From contig NC_090290.1 in NCBI RefSeq assembly GCF_037392515.1, positions 30,277,753 through 30,341,752 on the forward strand: a DNA stretch of 64,000 nt. Reading direction: 5' to 3'. Below the pieces are notes generated by a model. That model saw only the letters and a program-made list of their open reading frames with translations. It was not told the DNA's origin and made no database searches. Of the stretch, positions 1 to 12,963 are shown in pieces; position 1 is the first letter of the stretch; every line of letters begins with the position of its first letter. The translations under genes were made by a program, and so were the position numbers. The DNA comes from Haliotis asinina (Eukaryota; Mollusca; Gastropoda; Lepetellida; Haliotidae).

Positions 1-3000
1 CCTCCTCTATCATTTGAGCTGGTTTTGAGAGCTGTAGCTCTGATTCACATTTTCACCTATTTCCAAACCATGATGTATCCCCTATGACCCTTTCAAGGGA
101 TTACCCTTCCTGGGGTGCCAAAGTTGACTTTCACGAAACTGTGTTTGGACCCTCTAGCACTCCATCAGGAACCCTCCTCTATCATTTGAGCTGGTTTTGA
201 GAACTGTGGCTCCGATTCACATTTGTACCTATTTCCAAACCATGATGTATCCCCTATGACCCTTTCACGGAATTACCCTTCCTGGGGTGCCAAAGTTGAC
301 TTTCACAAAAAAGTGTGTTGACCCTCTAGAACTGCAACAGGAACCCTCCTCTATCGTTTGAGCTGGTTTTGAGAGCTGTAGCTCCGATTCACATTTTTAC
401 CTATTCCCCAAACATGATATATCCCCTATGACCCTGTCACCGGAGTACCCTTCCTGGGGTGCCAAAGTTGACTTTCGGAAAAATGTGTGCTGACCCTGTA
501 GCACTCCATCAGGAACCCTCCTCTATCATTTGAGCTGGTTTTGAGAGCTGTAGCTCTGATTCACATTTTTACCTATTTCCAAACCATGATGTATGAACTT
601 TTACCCTTTGACCTGATTACTCTCCCTGGGGTGCCAAAGTTGACTTTCACGAAACTGTGTTTGGACCCTCTAGCACTCCATCAGGAACCCTCCTCTATCA
701 TTTGAGCTGGTTTTGAGAGCTGTAGCTCTGATTCACATTTTTACCTATTTCCAAACCATGATGTATCCACTATGACCCTTTCAAGGGATTACCCTTTATG
801 GGGTGCCAAAGTTGACTTTCACGAAACTGTGTTTGGAACCTCTAGCACTCCATCAGGAACCCTCCTCTATCATTTGAGCTGGTTTTGAGAGCTGTAGCTC
901 TGATTCACATTTTCACCTATTTCCAAACCATGATGTATCCCCTATGACCCTTTCAAGGGATTACCCTTCCTGGGGTGCCAAAGTTGACTTTCACGAAACT
1001 GTGTTTCGACCCTCTAGCACTCCATCAGGAACCCTCCTCTATCATTTGAGCTGGTTTTGAGAACTGTGGCTCCGATTCACATTTGTACCTATTTCCAAAC
1101 CATGATGTATCCCCTATGACCCTTTCACGGAATTACCCTTCCTGGGGTGCCAAAGTTGACTTTCACAAAAAAGTGTGTTGACCCTCTAGCACTCCGCCAG
1201 GAACCCTCCTCTATCATTTGAGCTATTTTTTAGAACTGTGTCTCCGATTCACCTTTTTACCTATTTCCAAACCATTATGTATACCCTATTACCCTTTCAC
1301 GGGATCACCCTTCTTGGGGTGGCAAAGTTGACTTTGACGAAACTGTGTTTGGACCCTCTAGAACTCCATCAGGATCCCTCCTCTATCATTTGAGCTTCTT
1401 TTAAAACCTGTAGCTCCGATTCCCCTTTTTACCTATTTCCAAACCATGATGCATCCCCTATGACCCTTTCACGGGATTACCCTTCCTGGGGTGCCAAAGT
1501 TGACTTTCAGAAAAATGTGTGCTGACCCTCTAGCACTCCATCAGGAACCCTCTTCGATCATTTGAGCTGGTTTTGAGAGCTGTAGCTCCGATTCACATTT
1601 TTACCTTTTTCCAAACCATGATGTATCCACTATTACCCTTTGACCCGATTACTATCCCTGGGGTGCCAAAGTTGACAATCACGAAACTGTGTTTTGACCC
1701 TCTAGCACTCCATCAGGAACCCTCCTCTATCATTTGAGGTGATTTTGGGAGCTGTAGCTTCGATTCACATTTTTACCTATTTCCCAACCATGATGTATCC
1801 ACTATTACCCTTTGACCCGATTACTATCCCTGGGGTGCCAAAGTTGACAATCACGAAACTGTGTTTGGACCCTCTAGCACTCCATCAGGAACCCTCCTCT
1901 ATCATTTGAGCTGGTTTTAAGAGCTGTACCTCCGATTCACATTTTTACCTATTTCCCAACCATGATTTATCCACTGTTACCCTTTCACGGGATTACTCTT
2001 CCTGGGGTACCAAAGTTGACTTTCACAAATTTGTGTTTGGACCCTCTAGCACTCCATCAGGAACCCTCCTCTTTCATTTGAGCTGGCTTTGAGAGCTGTA
2101 GCTCCGATTCACATTTTACCTATTTCCAAACCATGATGTATGAACTTTTACCCTTTGACCTGATGACTCTCCCTGGGGTGCCAAAGTTGACTTTCACGAA
2201 ACTGTGTTTGAACTCTCTAGCACTCCATCAGGAACCCTTCTCTATCATTTGAGCTGGTTTTAAAACCTTTCGCTCCGATTCACATTTTTACCTATTTCCA
2301 AACTATGATGTATCCCCTATGACGGTTTCACGGGATTACCCTTCCTGGGGTACCTAAGTTGACTTTCACAAAAATATGTGTTGACCCTCTAGCACTCCAT
2401 CAGGAACCCTCTTCGATCATTTGAGCTGGTTTTGAGAGCTGTAGCTCCGATTCACATTTTCACCTTTTTCCAAACCATGATGTATCCACTATTACACTTT
2501 CACGGGATTACTCTTCCTCAGGTGCTAAATTTGACTTTCACAAAACTGTGTTTGGACCCTCTAGCACTCCATCAGGAACCCTCCTCTATCATTTGAGCTG
2601 GTTTTGAGAGCTGTTGCTCTGATTCACATTTTACCTATTTCCAAACCATGATGTATCCACTATGACCCTTTCAAGGGATTACCCTTTATGGGGTGCCAAA
2701 GTTGACTTTCACGAAACTGTGTTTGGAACCTCTAGCACTCCATCAGGAACCCTCCTCTATCATTTGAGCTGGTTTTGAGAGCTGTAGCTCTGATTCACAT
2801 TTTCACCTATTTCCAAACCATGATGTATCCCCTATGACCCTTTCAAGGGATTACCCTTCCTGGGGTGCCAAAGTTGACTTTCACGAAACTGTGTTTGGAC
2901 CCTCTAGCACTCCATCAGGAACCCTCCTCTATCATTTGAGCTGGTTTTGAGAACTGTGGCTCCGATTCACATTTTCACCTATTTCCAAACCATGATGTAG

Positions 3001-3999
3001 CTCCGATTCAAAATTTTACCTATTTCCAAACCATGATGTGTCACCTATCACCCTTTAACTTGATTACCCTTCCTGGGGTGAAAAAGTTGACTTTCACAAA
3101 ACTGTGTTTTGACCCTCTAGCACTCCATCAGGAACACTCCTCTATCATTTGAGCTGGTTTTGAGAGCTGTTGCTCTGATTCACATTTTTACCTATTTCCA
3201 AACCATGATGTATCCCCTATGACCCTTTTACCTGAATACCCTTCCTGGGGTGCCAAAGTTGACTTTCACGAAACTGTGTTTTGACCCTCTAGCACTCCAT
3301 CAGGAACCCTCCTCTATCATGTGAGCTGGTTTTGAGAGCTGTAGCTCCGATTCCCCTTTTTACCTATTTCCCAACCATGATGTATCCCCTATGACCCTTT
3401 CAAGGGATTTCCCTTCCTGGGGTGCCAAAGCTGACTTTCACAAAAATGTGTGTTGACCCTCTAGAACTCCAACAGGAACCCTCCTCTATCGTTTGAGCGT
3501 GTTTTGAGAGCTGTAGCTCCGATTCACATTTTTACCTATTCCCCAAACATGATGTATCCCCTATGACCTTGTCACCGGACTACCCTTCCTGGGGTGCCAA
3601 AGTTGACTTTCGGAAAAATGTGTGCTAAACCTCTAGCACTCCATCAGGAACCCTCTTCGATCATTTGAGCTGGTTTTGAGAGCTGTACCTCCGATTCACA
3701 TTTTCACCTTTTTCCAAACCATGATGTATCCACTATTATACTTTCACGGGATTACTCTTTCTCAGGTGCTAAATTTGACTTTCACAAAACTGTGTTTGGA
3801 CCCTCTAGCACTCCATCAGGAACCCTCCTCTATCATTTGAGCTGGTTTATAGAGCTGTAGCTCTGATTCACATTTTCACCTATTTCCAAACCATGATGTA
3901 TCCCCTATGACCCTTTCAAGGGAATACCCTTCCTGGGGTGCCAAAGTTGACTTTCACGGAACTGTGTTTGGACCCTCTAGCACTCCATCAGGAACCCTC

Positions 4000-6110
4000 C
4001 TCTATCATTTGAGCTGGTTTTGAGAACTGTGGCTCCGATTCACATTTTCACCTATTTCCAAACCATGATGTATCCCCTATGACCCTTTCACGGAATTACC
4101 CTTCCTGGGGTGCCAAAGTTGACTTTCACAAAAAAGTGTGTTGACCCTCTAGCACTCCGCCAGGAACCCTCCTCTATCATTTGAGCGATTTTTTAGAACT
4201 GTGTCTCCGATTCACCTTTGTACCTATTTCCAAACCATTATGTATACCCTATGACCCTTTCACGGGATCACCCTTCTTGGGGTGGCAAAGTTGACTTTGA
4301 CGAAACTGTGTTTGGACCCTCTAGCACTCCATCAGGATCCCTCCTCTATCATTTGAGCTTCTTTTAAAACCTGTAGCTCCGATTCCCCTTTTTACCTATT
4401 TCCAAACCATCATCTATCCCCTATGACCCTTTCACGGGATTACCCTTCCTGGGGTGCCAAAGTTGACTTTCAGAAAAATGTGTGCTGACCCTCTAGCACT
4501 CCATCAGGAACCCTCTTCGATCATTTGAGCTGGTTTTGAGAGCTGTAGCTCCGATTCACATTTTTACCTTTTTCCAAACCATGATGTATCCCCTATGACC
4601 CTTTCACGGAATTACCCTTCCTGGGGTGCCAAAGTTGACTTTCACAAAAAAGTGTGTTGACCCTCTAGCACTCCGCCAGGAACCCTCCTCTATCATTTGA
4701 GCGATTTTTTAGAACTGTGTCTCCGATTCACCTTTGTACCTATTTCCAAACCATTATGTATACCCTATTACCCTTTCACGGGATCACCCTTCTTGGGGTG
4801 GCAAAGTTGACTTTGACGAAACTGTGTTTGGACCCTCTAGCACTCCATCAGGATCCCTCCTCTATCATTTGAGCTTCTTTTAAAACCTGTAGCTCCGATT
4901 CCCCTTTTTACCTATTTCCAAACCATCATCTATCCCCTATGACCCTGTCACCGGACTACCCTTCCTGGGGTGCCAAAGTTGACTTTCGAAAAAAATGTGT
5001 GCTAAACCTCTAGCACTCCATCAGGAACCCTCTTCGATCATTTGAGCTGGTTTTGAGAGCTGTACCTCCGATTCACATTTTCACCTTTTTCCAAACCATG
5101 ATGTATCCACTATTATACTTTCACGGGATTACTCTTCCTCAGGTGCTAAATTTGACTTTCACAAAACTGTGTTTGGACCCTCTAGCACTCCATCAGGAAC
5201 CCTCCTCTATCATTTGAGCTGGTTTTGAGAGCTGTTGCTCCGATTCACATTTTTACCTATTTCCAAACCATGATGTATCCACTATGACCCTTTCAAGGGA
5301 TTACCCTTTATGGGGTGCCAAAGTTGACTTTCACGAAACTGTGTTTGGACCCTCTAGCACTCCATCAGGAACCCTCCTCTATCATTTGAGCTGGTTTTGA
5401 GAGCTGTAGCTCTGATTCACATTTTCACCTATTTCCAAACCATGATGTATACCCTATGACCCTTTCAAGGGAATACCCTTCCTGGGGTGCCAAAGTTGAC
5501 TTTCACGGAACTGTGTTTGGACCCTCTAGCACTCCATCAGGAACCCTCCTCTATCATTTGAGCTGGTTTTGAGAACTGTGGCTCCGATTCACATTTGTAC
5601 CTATTTCCAAACAATGATGTATCCCCTATGACCCTTTCACGGAATTACCCTTCCTGGGGTGCCAAAGTTGACTTTCACAAAAAAGTGTGTTGACCCTCTA
5701 GCACTCCGCCAGGAACCCTCCTCTATCATTTGAGCGATTTTTTAGAACTGTGTCTCCGATTCACCTTTGTACCTATTTCCAAACCATTATGTATACCCTA
5801 TGACCCTTTCACGGGATCACCCTTCTTGGGGTGGCAAAGTTGACTTTGACGAAACTGTGTTTGGACCCTCTAGCACTCCATCAGGATCCCTCCTCTATCA
5901 TTTGAGCTTCTTTTAAAACCTGTAGCTCCGATTCCCCTTTTTACCTATTTCCAAACCATCATCTATCCCCTATGACCCTTTCACGGGATTACCCTTCCTG
6001 GGGTGCCAAAGTTGACTTTCAGAAAAATGTGTGCTGACCCTCTAGCACTCCATCAGGAACCCTCTTCGATCATTTGAGCTGGTTTTGAGAGCTGTAGCTC
6101 CGATTCACAT
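4000..6110 (+). repeat. Higher-order duplication inside the forward satellite (9 and 3 monomer steps)
   Basis: A distinctive variant block starting GCGATTTTTTAGAACTGTG occurs at about 4187, 4703 and 5735. The spacings are 516 bp (3 monomers) and 1548 bp (9 monomers), and neighbouring variants such as CTTCTTTTAAAACCTG travel with it. This shows local multi-monomer amplification rather than independent monomers. Confidence 0.8.
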
Positions 6111-8888
6111 TTTTACCTTTTTCCAAACCATGATGTATCCCCTATGACTCTTTCACGGGATTACCCTTCCTGGGGTGCCAAAGTTGACTTTCACGAAACT
6201 GTGTTTCGACCCTCTAGCACTCCATCAGGAACCCTCCTCTATCATTTGAGCTGGTTTTGAGAGCTGTAGCTCCGACTCCCTTTTTTACCTATTTCCCAAC
6301 CATGATGTATCCCCTATGACCCTTTAACTTGATTACCCTTCCTGGGGTGCCAAAGTTGACTTTCACAAAACTGTGTTTGGACCCTCTAGCACTACATCAG
6401 GAACCCTCCTCTATCATTGGAGGTGGTTTTAAAACCTGTAGCTCCGATTCAAAATTTTACCTATTTCCAAACCATGATGTGTCCCCTATCACCCTTTAAC
6501 TTGATTACCATTCCTGGGTTGCCAAAGTTGACTTTCACAAAACTGTGTTTGGACCCTCTAGCACTCCATCAGGAACCCTCCTCTATCATTTGAGCTGGTT
6601 TTGAGAGCTGTAGCTCCGATTCACATTTGTACCTTTTTCCAAACCATGATGTATCCCCTATGACCCTTTCACGGGATTACCCTTCCTGGGGTGCCAAAGT
6701 TGACTTTCACAAAACTGTGTTTGGACCCTCTAGCACTCCATCAGGAACCCTCCTCTATCATTTGAGCTGGTTTTAAAACCTGTAGCTCCGATTCAAAATT
6801 TTACCTACTTCCAAACCATGATGTGTCCCCTATCACCCTTTAACGTGATTACCCTTCCTGGGGTGCCAAAGTTGACTTTCACAAAACTGTGTTTGGACCC
6901 TCTAGCACTCCATCAGGAACCCTCCTCTATCATTTGAGATGGTTTTAAAACCTGTAGCTCCGATTCACATATTTACCTATTTCCAAAGCATGATGCATCC
7001 ACTATAACCCTTTCACGTGATTACCCTTTAAGAGGTGCCAAAGTTGACCTTTACAGAACTGTGTTTGGACCCTCTAGCACTCCATCAGGAACCCTCTTCG
7101 ATCATTTGAGCTGGTTTTGAGAGCTGTAGCTCCGATTCACATTTTTACCTTTTTCCAAACCATGATGTATCCACTATTATACTTTCACGGGATTACTCTT
7201 CCTCAGGTGCTAAATTTGACTTTCACAAAACTGTGTTTGGACCCTCTAGCACTCCATCAGGAACCATCCTTTATCATTTGAGCTGGTTTTGAGAGCTGTT
7301 GCTCTGATTCACATTTTTACCTATTTCCAAACCATGATGTATCCCCTATGACCCTTTTACGGGATTACCCTTCCTGGGGTGCCAAAGTTGACTTTCACGA
7401 AACTCTGTTTGGACCCTCTAGCACTCCATCAGGAACCCTCCTCTATCATTTGAGCTGGTTTTGAGAGCTGTAGCTCCGATTCCCCTTTTTACCTATTTCC
7501 CAACCATGATGTATCCCCTATGACCCTTTAAAGGGATTTCCCTTCCTCTGGTGCCAAAGCTGACTTTCACAAAAATGTGTGTTGACCCTCTAGAACTCCA
7601 ACAGGAACCCTCCTCTATCGTTTGAGCTGGTTTTGAGAGCTGTAGCTCCGATTCACATTTTTACCTATTCCCCAAACATGATATATCCCCTATGACCCTG
7701 TCACCGGAGTACCCTTCCTGGGGTGCCAAAGTTGACTTTCGGAAAAATGTGTGCTGACCCTCTAGCACTCCATCAGGAACCCTCTTCGATCATTTGAGCT
7801 GGTTTTGAGAGCTGTAGGTCCGATTCACATTTTCACCTTTTTCCAAACCATGATGTATCCACTATTATACTTTCACGGGATTACTCTTCCTCAGGTGCTA
7901 AATTTGACTTTCACAAAACTGTGTTTGGACCCTCTAGCACTCCATCAGGAACCCTCCTCTATCATTTGAGCTGGTTTTGAGAGCTGTAGCTCTGATTCAC
8001 ATTTTTACCTATTTCCAAACCATGATGTATCCACTATGACCCTTTAAAAGGATTACCCTTTATGGGGTGCCAATGTTGACTTTCACGAAACTGTGTTTGG
8101 ACCCTCTAGCACTCCATCAGGAACCCTCCTCTATCATTTGAGCTGGTTTATAGAACTGTAGCTCCTATTTACATTTTTACCTATTTCCAAACCATGATGT
8201 ATCAGCTATTATACTTTCACGGGATAACCCTTCCTCGGGTACCAAAGTTGACTTTCACGAAACTATGTTTGGACCCTCTAGCACTCCATCAGGAACCCTC
8301 CTCTATCATTTGAGCTGGTTTATAGAACTGTAGCTCCGAGTCACATTTGTACATATTTCCAAACCATGATGTATCCCCTATTTCCCTCTCACGGGATTAC
8401 CCTTCTTGGGGTGCCACAGTTGACTTTCACGAAACTGTGTTTTAAACCTCTAGCACTCCACCAGGAACCCTCCTCTATCATTGGAGGTGGTGTTTTTAGA
8501 GCTGTGGCTCCGATTCACATTTTCACCTATTTCCAAACCATGATGTATCCACTATTACCCTTTCAAGGGATTACCCTCAGTGGGGTGCCAAAGTTGACTT
8601 TCGGAAAAATGTGTGCTGACCCTCTAGCACTCCATCAGGAACCCTCTTTGATCATTTGAGCTGGTTTTGAGAGCTGTAGCTCCGATTCACATTTTCACCT
8701 TTTTCCAAACCATGATGTATCCACTATTATACTTTCACGGGATTACTCTTCCTCAGGTGCTAAATTTGACTTTCACAAAACTGTGTTTTAAACCTCTAGC
8801 ACTCCACCAGGAACCCTCATCTATCATTGGAGTTGGTGTTTTTAGAGCTGTGGCTCCGATTCACATTTTTACCTATTTCCAAACCATG

Positions 8889-11095
8889 ATGTATCCACTA
8901 TTACCCTTTCAAGGGATAACCCTCCCTGCGGTGCCAAAGTTGACTTTCGGAAAAATCTGTGCTGACCCTCTAGCACTCCATCAGGAACCCTCCTCTATCA
9001 TTTGAGCTGGTTTTGAGACCTGTAGCTCTGATTCACATTTTTACCTATTTCCAAACCATGATGTATCCACTATGACCCTTTGAAAGGATTACCCTTTATG
9101 GGGTGCCAAAGTTGACTTTCACGAAACTGTGTTTGGACCCTCTAGCACTCCATCAGGAACCCTCCTCTATCATTTGAGCTGGTTTATAGAACTGTAGCTC
9201 CTATTTACATTTTTACCTATTTCCAAACCATGATGTATCCGCTATGACCCTTTGACGGCATTACCCTTCCTCGGGTACCAAAGTTGACTTTCACGAAACT
9301 GTGTTTGGACCCTCTAGCACTCCATCAGGAACCCTCCTCTATCATTTGAGCTGGTTTATAGAACTGTAGCTCCGAGTCACATTTGTACCTATTTCCAAAC
9401 CATGATGTATCCACTATTACCCTTTCAAGGGATAACCCTCCCTGGGGTGCCAAAGTTGACTTTCACAAAACTGTGTTTTGACCCTCTAGCACTCCATCAG
9501 CAAGCCTCCTCTATCATTTGAGCTGGTTTTAAAACCTGTAGCTCCGATTCACATTTTTACCTATTTCCAAACCATGATGTATCCACTATTATACTTTCAC
9601 GGGATTACCCTTCTTGGGGTGCCAAAGTTGACTTTCACGAAACTGTGTTTCGACCCTCTAGCACTCCATCAGGAACCCTCCTCTATCATTTGAGCTGGTT
9701 TTAAAACCTGTGGCTCCGATTCACATTTTTACCTATTTCCAAACCATGATGTATCCCCTATGACCCTTTCACGGTATTACCCTTCTTGGGGTGCCAAAGT
9801 TGACTTTCACGAAACTGTGTTTGGACTCTCTAGCACTCCATCAGGAACCCTCCTCTGTCATTTGAGCTGGTTTTAAAACCTGTAGCTCCGATTCACATTT
9901 TTACCTATTTCCAAACCATGATGTATCCACTATTATACTTTCACGGGATTACCCTTCTTGGGGTGCCAAAGTTGACTTTCACGAAACTGTGTTTCGACCC
10001 TCTAGCACTCCATCAGGAACCCTCCTCTATCATTTGAGCTGGTTTTAAAACCTGTGGCTCCGATTCACATTTTTACCTATTTCCAAACCATGATGTATCC
10101 ACTATTACCCTTTCAAGGGATAACCCTCCCTGCGGTGCCAAAGTTGACTTTCGGAAAAATGTGTGCTGACCCTCTAGCACTCCATCAGGAACCCTCCTCT
10201 ATCATTTGAGCTGGTTTTGAGAGCTGTAGCTCTGATTCACATTTTTACCTATTTCCAAAGCATGATGTATCCACTATGACCCTTTGAAAGGATTACCCTT
10301 TATGGGGTGCCAAAGTTGACTTTCACGAAACTGTGTTTGGACCCTCTAGCACTCCATCAGGAACCCTCCTCTATCATTTGAGCTGGTTTATAGAACTGTA
10401 GCTCCTATTTACATTTTTACCTATTTCCAAACCATGATGTATCCACTATGACCCTTTGACGGCATTACCCTTCCTCGGGTACAAAAGTTGACTTTCACGA
10501 AACTGTGTTTGGACCCTCTAGCACTCCATCAGGAACCCTCCTCTATCATTTGAGCTGGTTTATAGAACTGTAGCTCCGAGTCACATTTGTACCTATTTCC
10601 AAACCATGATGTATCCACTATTACCCTTTCAAGGGATAACCCTCCCTGGGGTGCCAAAGTTGACTTTCACAAAACTGTGTTTTGACCCTCTAGCACTCCA
10701 TCAGCAACCCTCCTCTATCATTTGAGCTGGTTTTAAAACCTGTAGCTCCGATTCACATTTTTACCTATTTCCAAACCATGATGTATCCACTATTATACTT
10801 TCACGGGATTACCCTTCTTGGGGTGCCAAAGTTGACTTTCACGAAACTGTGTTTCGACCCTCTAGCACTCCATCAGGAACCCTCCTCTATCATTTGAGCT
10901 GGTTTTAAAACCTGTGGCTCCGATTCACATTTTTACCTATTTCCAAACCATGATGTATCCCCTATGACCCTTTCACGGTATTACCCTTCTTGGGGTGCCA
11001 AAGTTGACTTTCACGAAACTGTGTTTGGACTCTCTAGCACTCCATCAGGAACCCTCCTCTGTCATTTGAGCTGGTTTTAAAACCTGTAGCTCCGA
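8889..11095 (+). repeat. Higher-order duplication, 7 monomers (about 1204 bp) twice
   Basis: The block from about 8889 to 9890 is repeated almost base for base from about 10093 to 11095. The rare variant GGTTTATAGAACTGTAGCTC followed by CTATTTACAT sits at 9181 and 10385, a spacing of 1204 bp or 7 x 172. The near identity suggests a recent unequal exchange. Confidence 0.82.
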
Positions 11096-11855
11096 TTCAC
11101 CTTTTTACCTATTTCCAAACCATGATGTATCCCCTATGACCCTTTCACGTGATTACCCTTCCTGGTGTGCCAAAGTTGACTTTCACGAAACTGTGTTTGG
11201 ACCCTCTAGCACTTCATCAGGAACCCTCCTCTATCATTTGAGCTGGTTTATAGAACTCTAGCTCAGAGTCAAATTAGCACCTATTTCCAAATCTTGATGT
11301 ATCCCCTATTTCCCTCTCACGGGATTACCCTTCCTGGGGTGCCAAAGTTGACTTTCACGAAACTGTGTTTTAAACATCTAGCACTCCACCAGGAACCCTC
11401 CTCTATCATTGTAGGTGGTGTTTTTAGAGCTGTGGCTCCGATTCACATTTTTACCTATTTCCCAACCATGATGTATCCACTATTACCCTTTCAAGGGATA
11501 ACCCTCCCTGGGGTGCCAAAGTTGACTTTCACAAAACTGTGTTTTGACCCTCTAGCACTCGATCAGGAACCCTCCTCTATCATTTGAGCTGGTTTTAAAA
11601 CCTGTAGCTCCGATTCACATTTTTACCTATTTCCAAACCATGATGTATCCACTATTATACTTTCACGGGATTACCCTTCTTGGGGTGCCAAAGTTGACTT
11701 TCACGAAACTGTGTTTGGACCCTCTAGCACTCCATCAGGAACCCTCCTCTGTCATTTGAGCTGGTTTTAAAACCTGTAGCTCCGATTCACATTTTTACCT
11801 ATTTCCAAACCATGATGTATCCCCTATGACCCTTTCACATGATTACCCTTCCTGG

Positions 11856-11860
11856 TGTGC
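11856..11860. repeat. Target site duplication, left copy (TGTGC)
   Basis: TGTGC stands immediately outside the left Polinton end and again at 26359-26363 outside the right end. The uninterrupted site CCTGGTGTGCCAAAGTTGAC exists in a neighbouring monomer near 11161, so the empty site can be read directly. Polintons usually make 6-bp duplications; here only 5 bp match. Confidence 0.85.
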
Positions 11861-12179
11861 AGTAGTATAGGGAATGATAGTCCGAAAACACTTTTCAAAA
11901 ACCCCTCTAAAAAGCCTCATTTACTAAATGAGGCTTTGGTGGGACCCTTAGCTCTTGATACTATTGCCCCTACCACAAAGCCACGCCATCACGTTTACCG
12001 TGACTTGGCAGGCGGTAACACTGTGCCGTACGGTACGATCAATAATTCTTCTCTTACAAACCCCCTACCCGGCCCATCCCTCAAGTAGTATAAGTTAGGT
12101 TCGTCGGCTTTCATATCCACTTTATCTATGTTGTAAGTTTTGACTGACCATATAGGATCGGTGGCTCGCTTACGGCTAT
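11861..12179 (+). repeat. Polinton left terminal inverted repeat
   Basis: It is the reverse complement of 26061-26358, almost identical at the outer end and slightly different in length inside. It contains a perfect palindrome at 11911-11937 and overlaps the 3' end of the integrase gene. Confidence 0.93.
11911..11937. repeat. Perfect hairpin palindrome in left terminal repeat
   Basis: AAAGCCTCATTTA, one C, then TAAATGAGGCTTT: 13-bp arms around a single base, about 50 bp from the element end and beyond the integrase stop. It could be a transcript-end structure or a site recognised during replication or integration. No function is proven. Confidence 0.7.
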
Positions 12180-12963
12180 CACCCTCGTGTTCCCCAGGCT
12201 GGTACAGATACCTCACTAGGGCCCTATCCGGTATCTGTTTCTCCTTCCCACGCAATGGAGCGGCCGACTCTGCAACTATTGATTTTAGTTTGATAGCGTC
12301 TGCCGGTTTCTTACCGGTGAGACGGGTGACTTCATGGTTGATTGCCGACACCACCTCGGGTAACGTCGTGACCCATTCGGTCGATCGTTTTCCAGGGGTG
12401 GTCATCTCCCTAGCATACTGATGGCCGAACAAGCGCTCAGCCAAAGTCCTATTAAATCTCTCAACTATAGCTTGGCTGCGATGGGCTCCAGCCGTGCCAC
12501 GCCTGACCTTCGTATCGTGTTTGGCTAGCAGTTGTGACACGGCACCCATGAACTCCCGTCCGGGATCAACTTGCAGCTCTGTTGGCCAAGTCAGCGGGCT
12601 GCGTTTGTATATGCGTTCTAATCCTTTGGCTATTTTGGCCGAATCTTTCGTGGTCAAGGGTTCGGCTTCCTTGTAACGACTGGCTACGTCCACTACGGTT
12701 AAGGCATACTTGTACCTCTTATCATGAGGTAGGAACAGTAGGTCTGCCTGGTGAATGCTATTAGGTATGTTAATTCCGAAACTCCTTCTAGGTACGTAGC
12801 GTGGCGCCGGCAAATAGATCTGCCACAGGGCTTGTTTTTCAAGCCACGCTTTGGCTTTCTCTGGTGATACTCGTGCCATTTTAGATAGCTTATCTACTGC
12901 GCTAGCTCCTTTCCAATATCCACGCGGGCTGTAATAAATAGCCTCAAATTTTTTCATGTCCAT
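11995..12963 (-). CDS. Polinton integrase (retroviral-type DDE)
   Basis: A 322-residue protein expected to join the element ends to host DNA in the nucleus. The DDE core is readable: D74 in the HQADLLFL stretch, D133 in QVDPGREF and E168 in AIVERFNRTLAERL, with the last two 35 positions apart as in retroviral integrases. The N-terminal 60 residues are basic and helical. The tail has the strand-rich pattern seen in Polinton integrases, ending in an LLIVPYGTVLPP stretch. The gene reads toward the left end and its last third lies in the terminal repeat. Its start overlaps the polymerase gene by 20 bp. Confidence 0.93.
   Translation of the reverse strand: MDMKKFEAIYYSPRGYWKGASAVDKLSKMARVSPEKAKAWLEKQALWQIYLPAPRYVPRRSFGINIPNSIHQADLLFLPHDKRYKYALTVVDVASRYKEAEPLTTKDSAKIAKGLERIYKRSPLTWPTELQVDPGREFMGAVSQLLAKHDTKVRRGTAGAHRSQAIVERFNRTLAERLFGHQYAREMTTPGKRSTEWVTTLPEVVSAINHEVTRLTGKKPADAIKLKSIVAESAAPLRGKEKQIPDRALVRYLYQPGEHEGDSRKRATDPIWSVKTYNIDKVDMKADEPNLYYLRDGPGRGFVREELLIVPYGTVLPPAKSR

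Larger units (their letters stand above)
1..11860 (+). repeat. Tandem satellite array, about 172-bp monomer, forward orientation
   Basis: The motif CTCCTCTATC recurs at 2, 174, 346 and 518, giving an exact 172-bp spacing, and the same monomer continues to the Polinton edge at 11860. Each monomer carries GAGCTGGTTTTGAGAGCTGT, CCAAACCATGATGTATCC, TGCCAAAGTTGACTTTCAC and CCTCTAGCACTCCATCAGGA. That is about 69 monomers, differing by substitutions and rare small indels. 172 is not a multiple of 3, so any open frame shifts at each monomer and the short open frames at 8366-9005 and 11294-11587 are not genes. No unique sequence is seen inside this stretch. Confidence 0.97.

Noticed and set aside
8366-11587. 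Open frames of 97-112 codons (MMYPLFPSHGITL-type) in the forward satellite
   Set aside because: They are translations of the 172-bp monomer, whose length is not a multiple of 3, so each frame runs through two or three monomers by chance loss of stops. No start context or neighbouring gene.
1-11860. CRISPR-like array
   Set aside because: The repeats are directly tandem and whole-unit, with no unique spacers between conserved short repeats, and the setting is animal.
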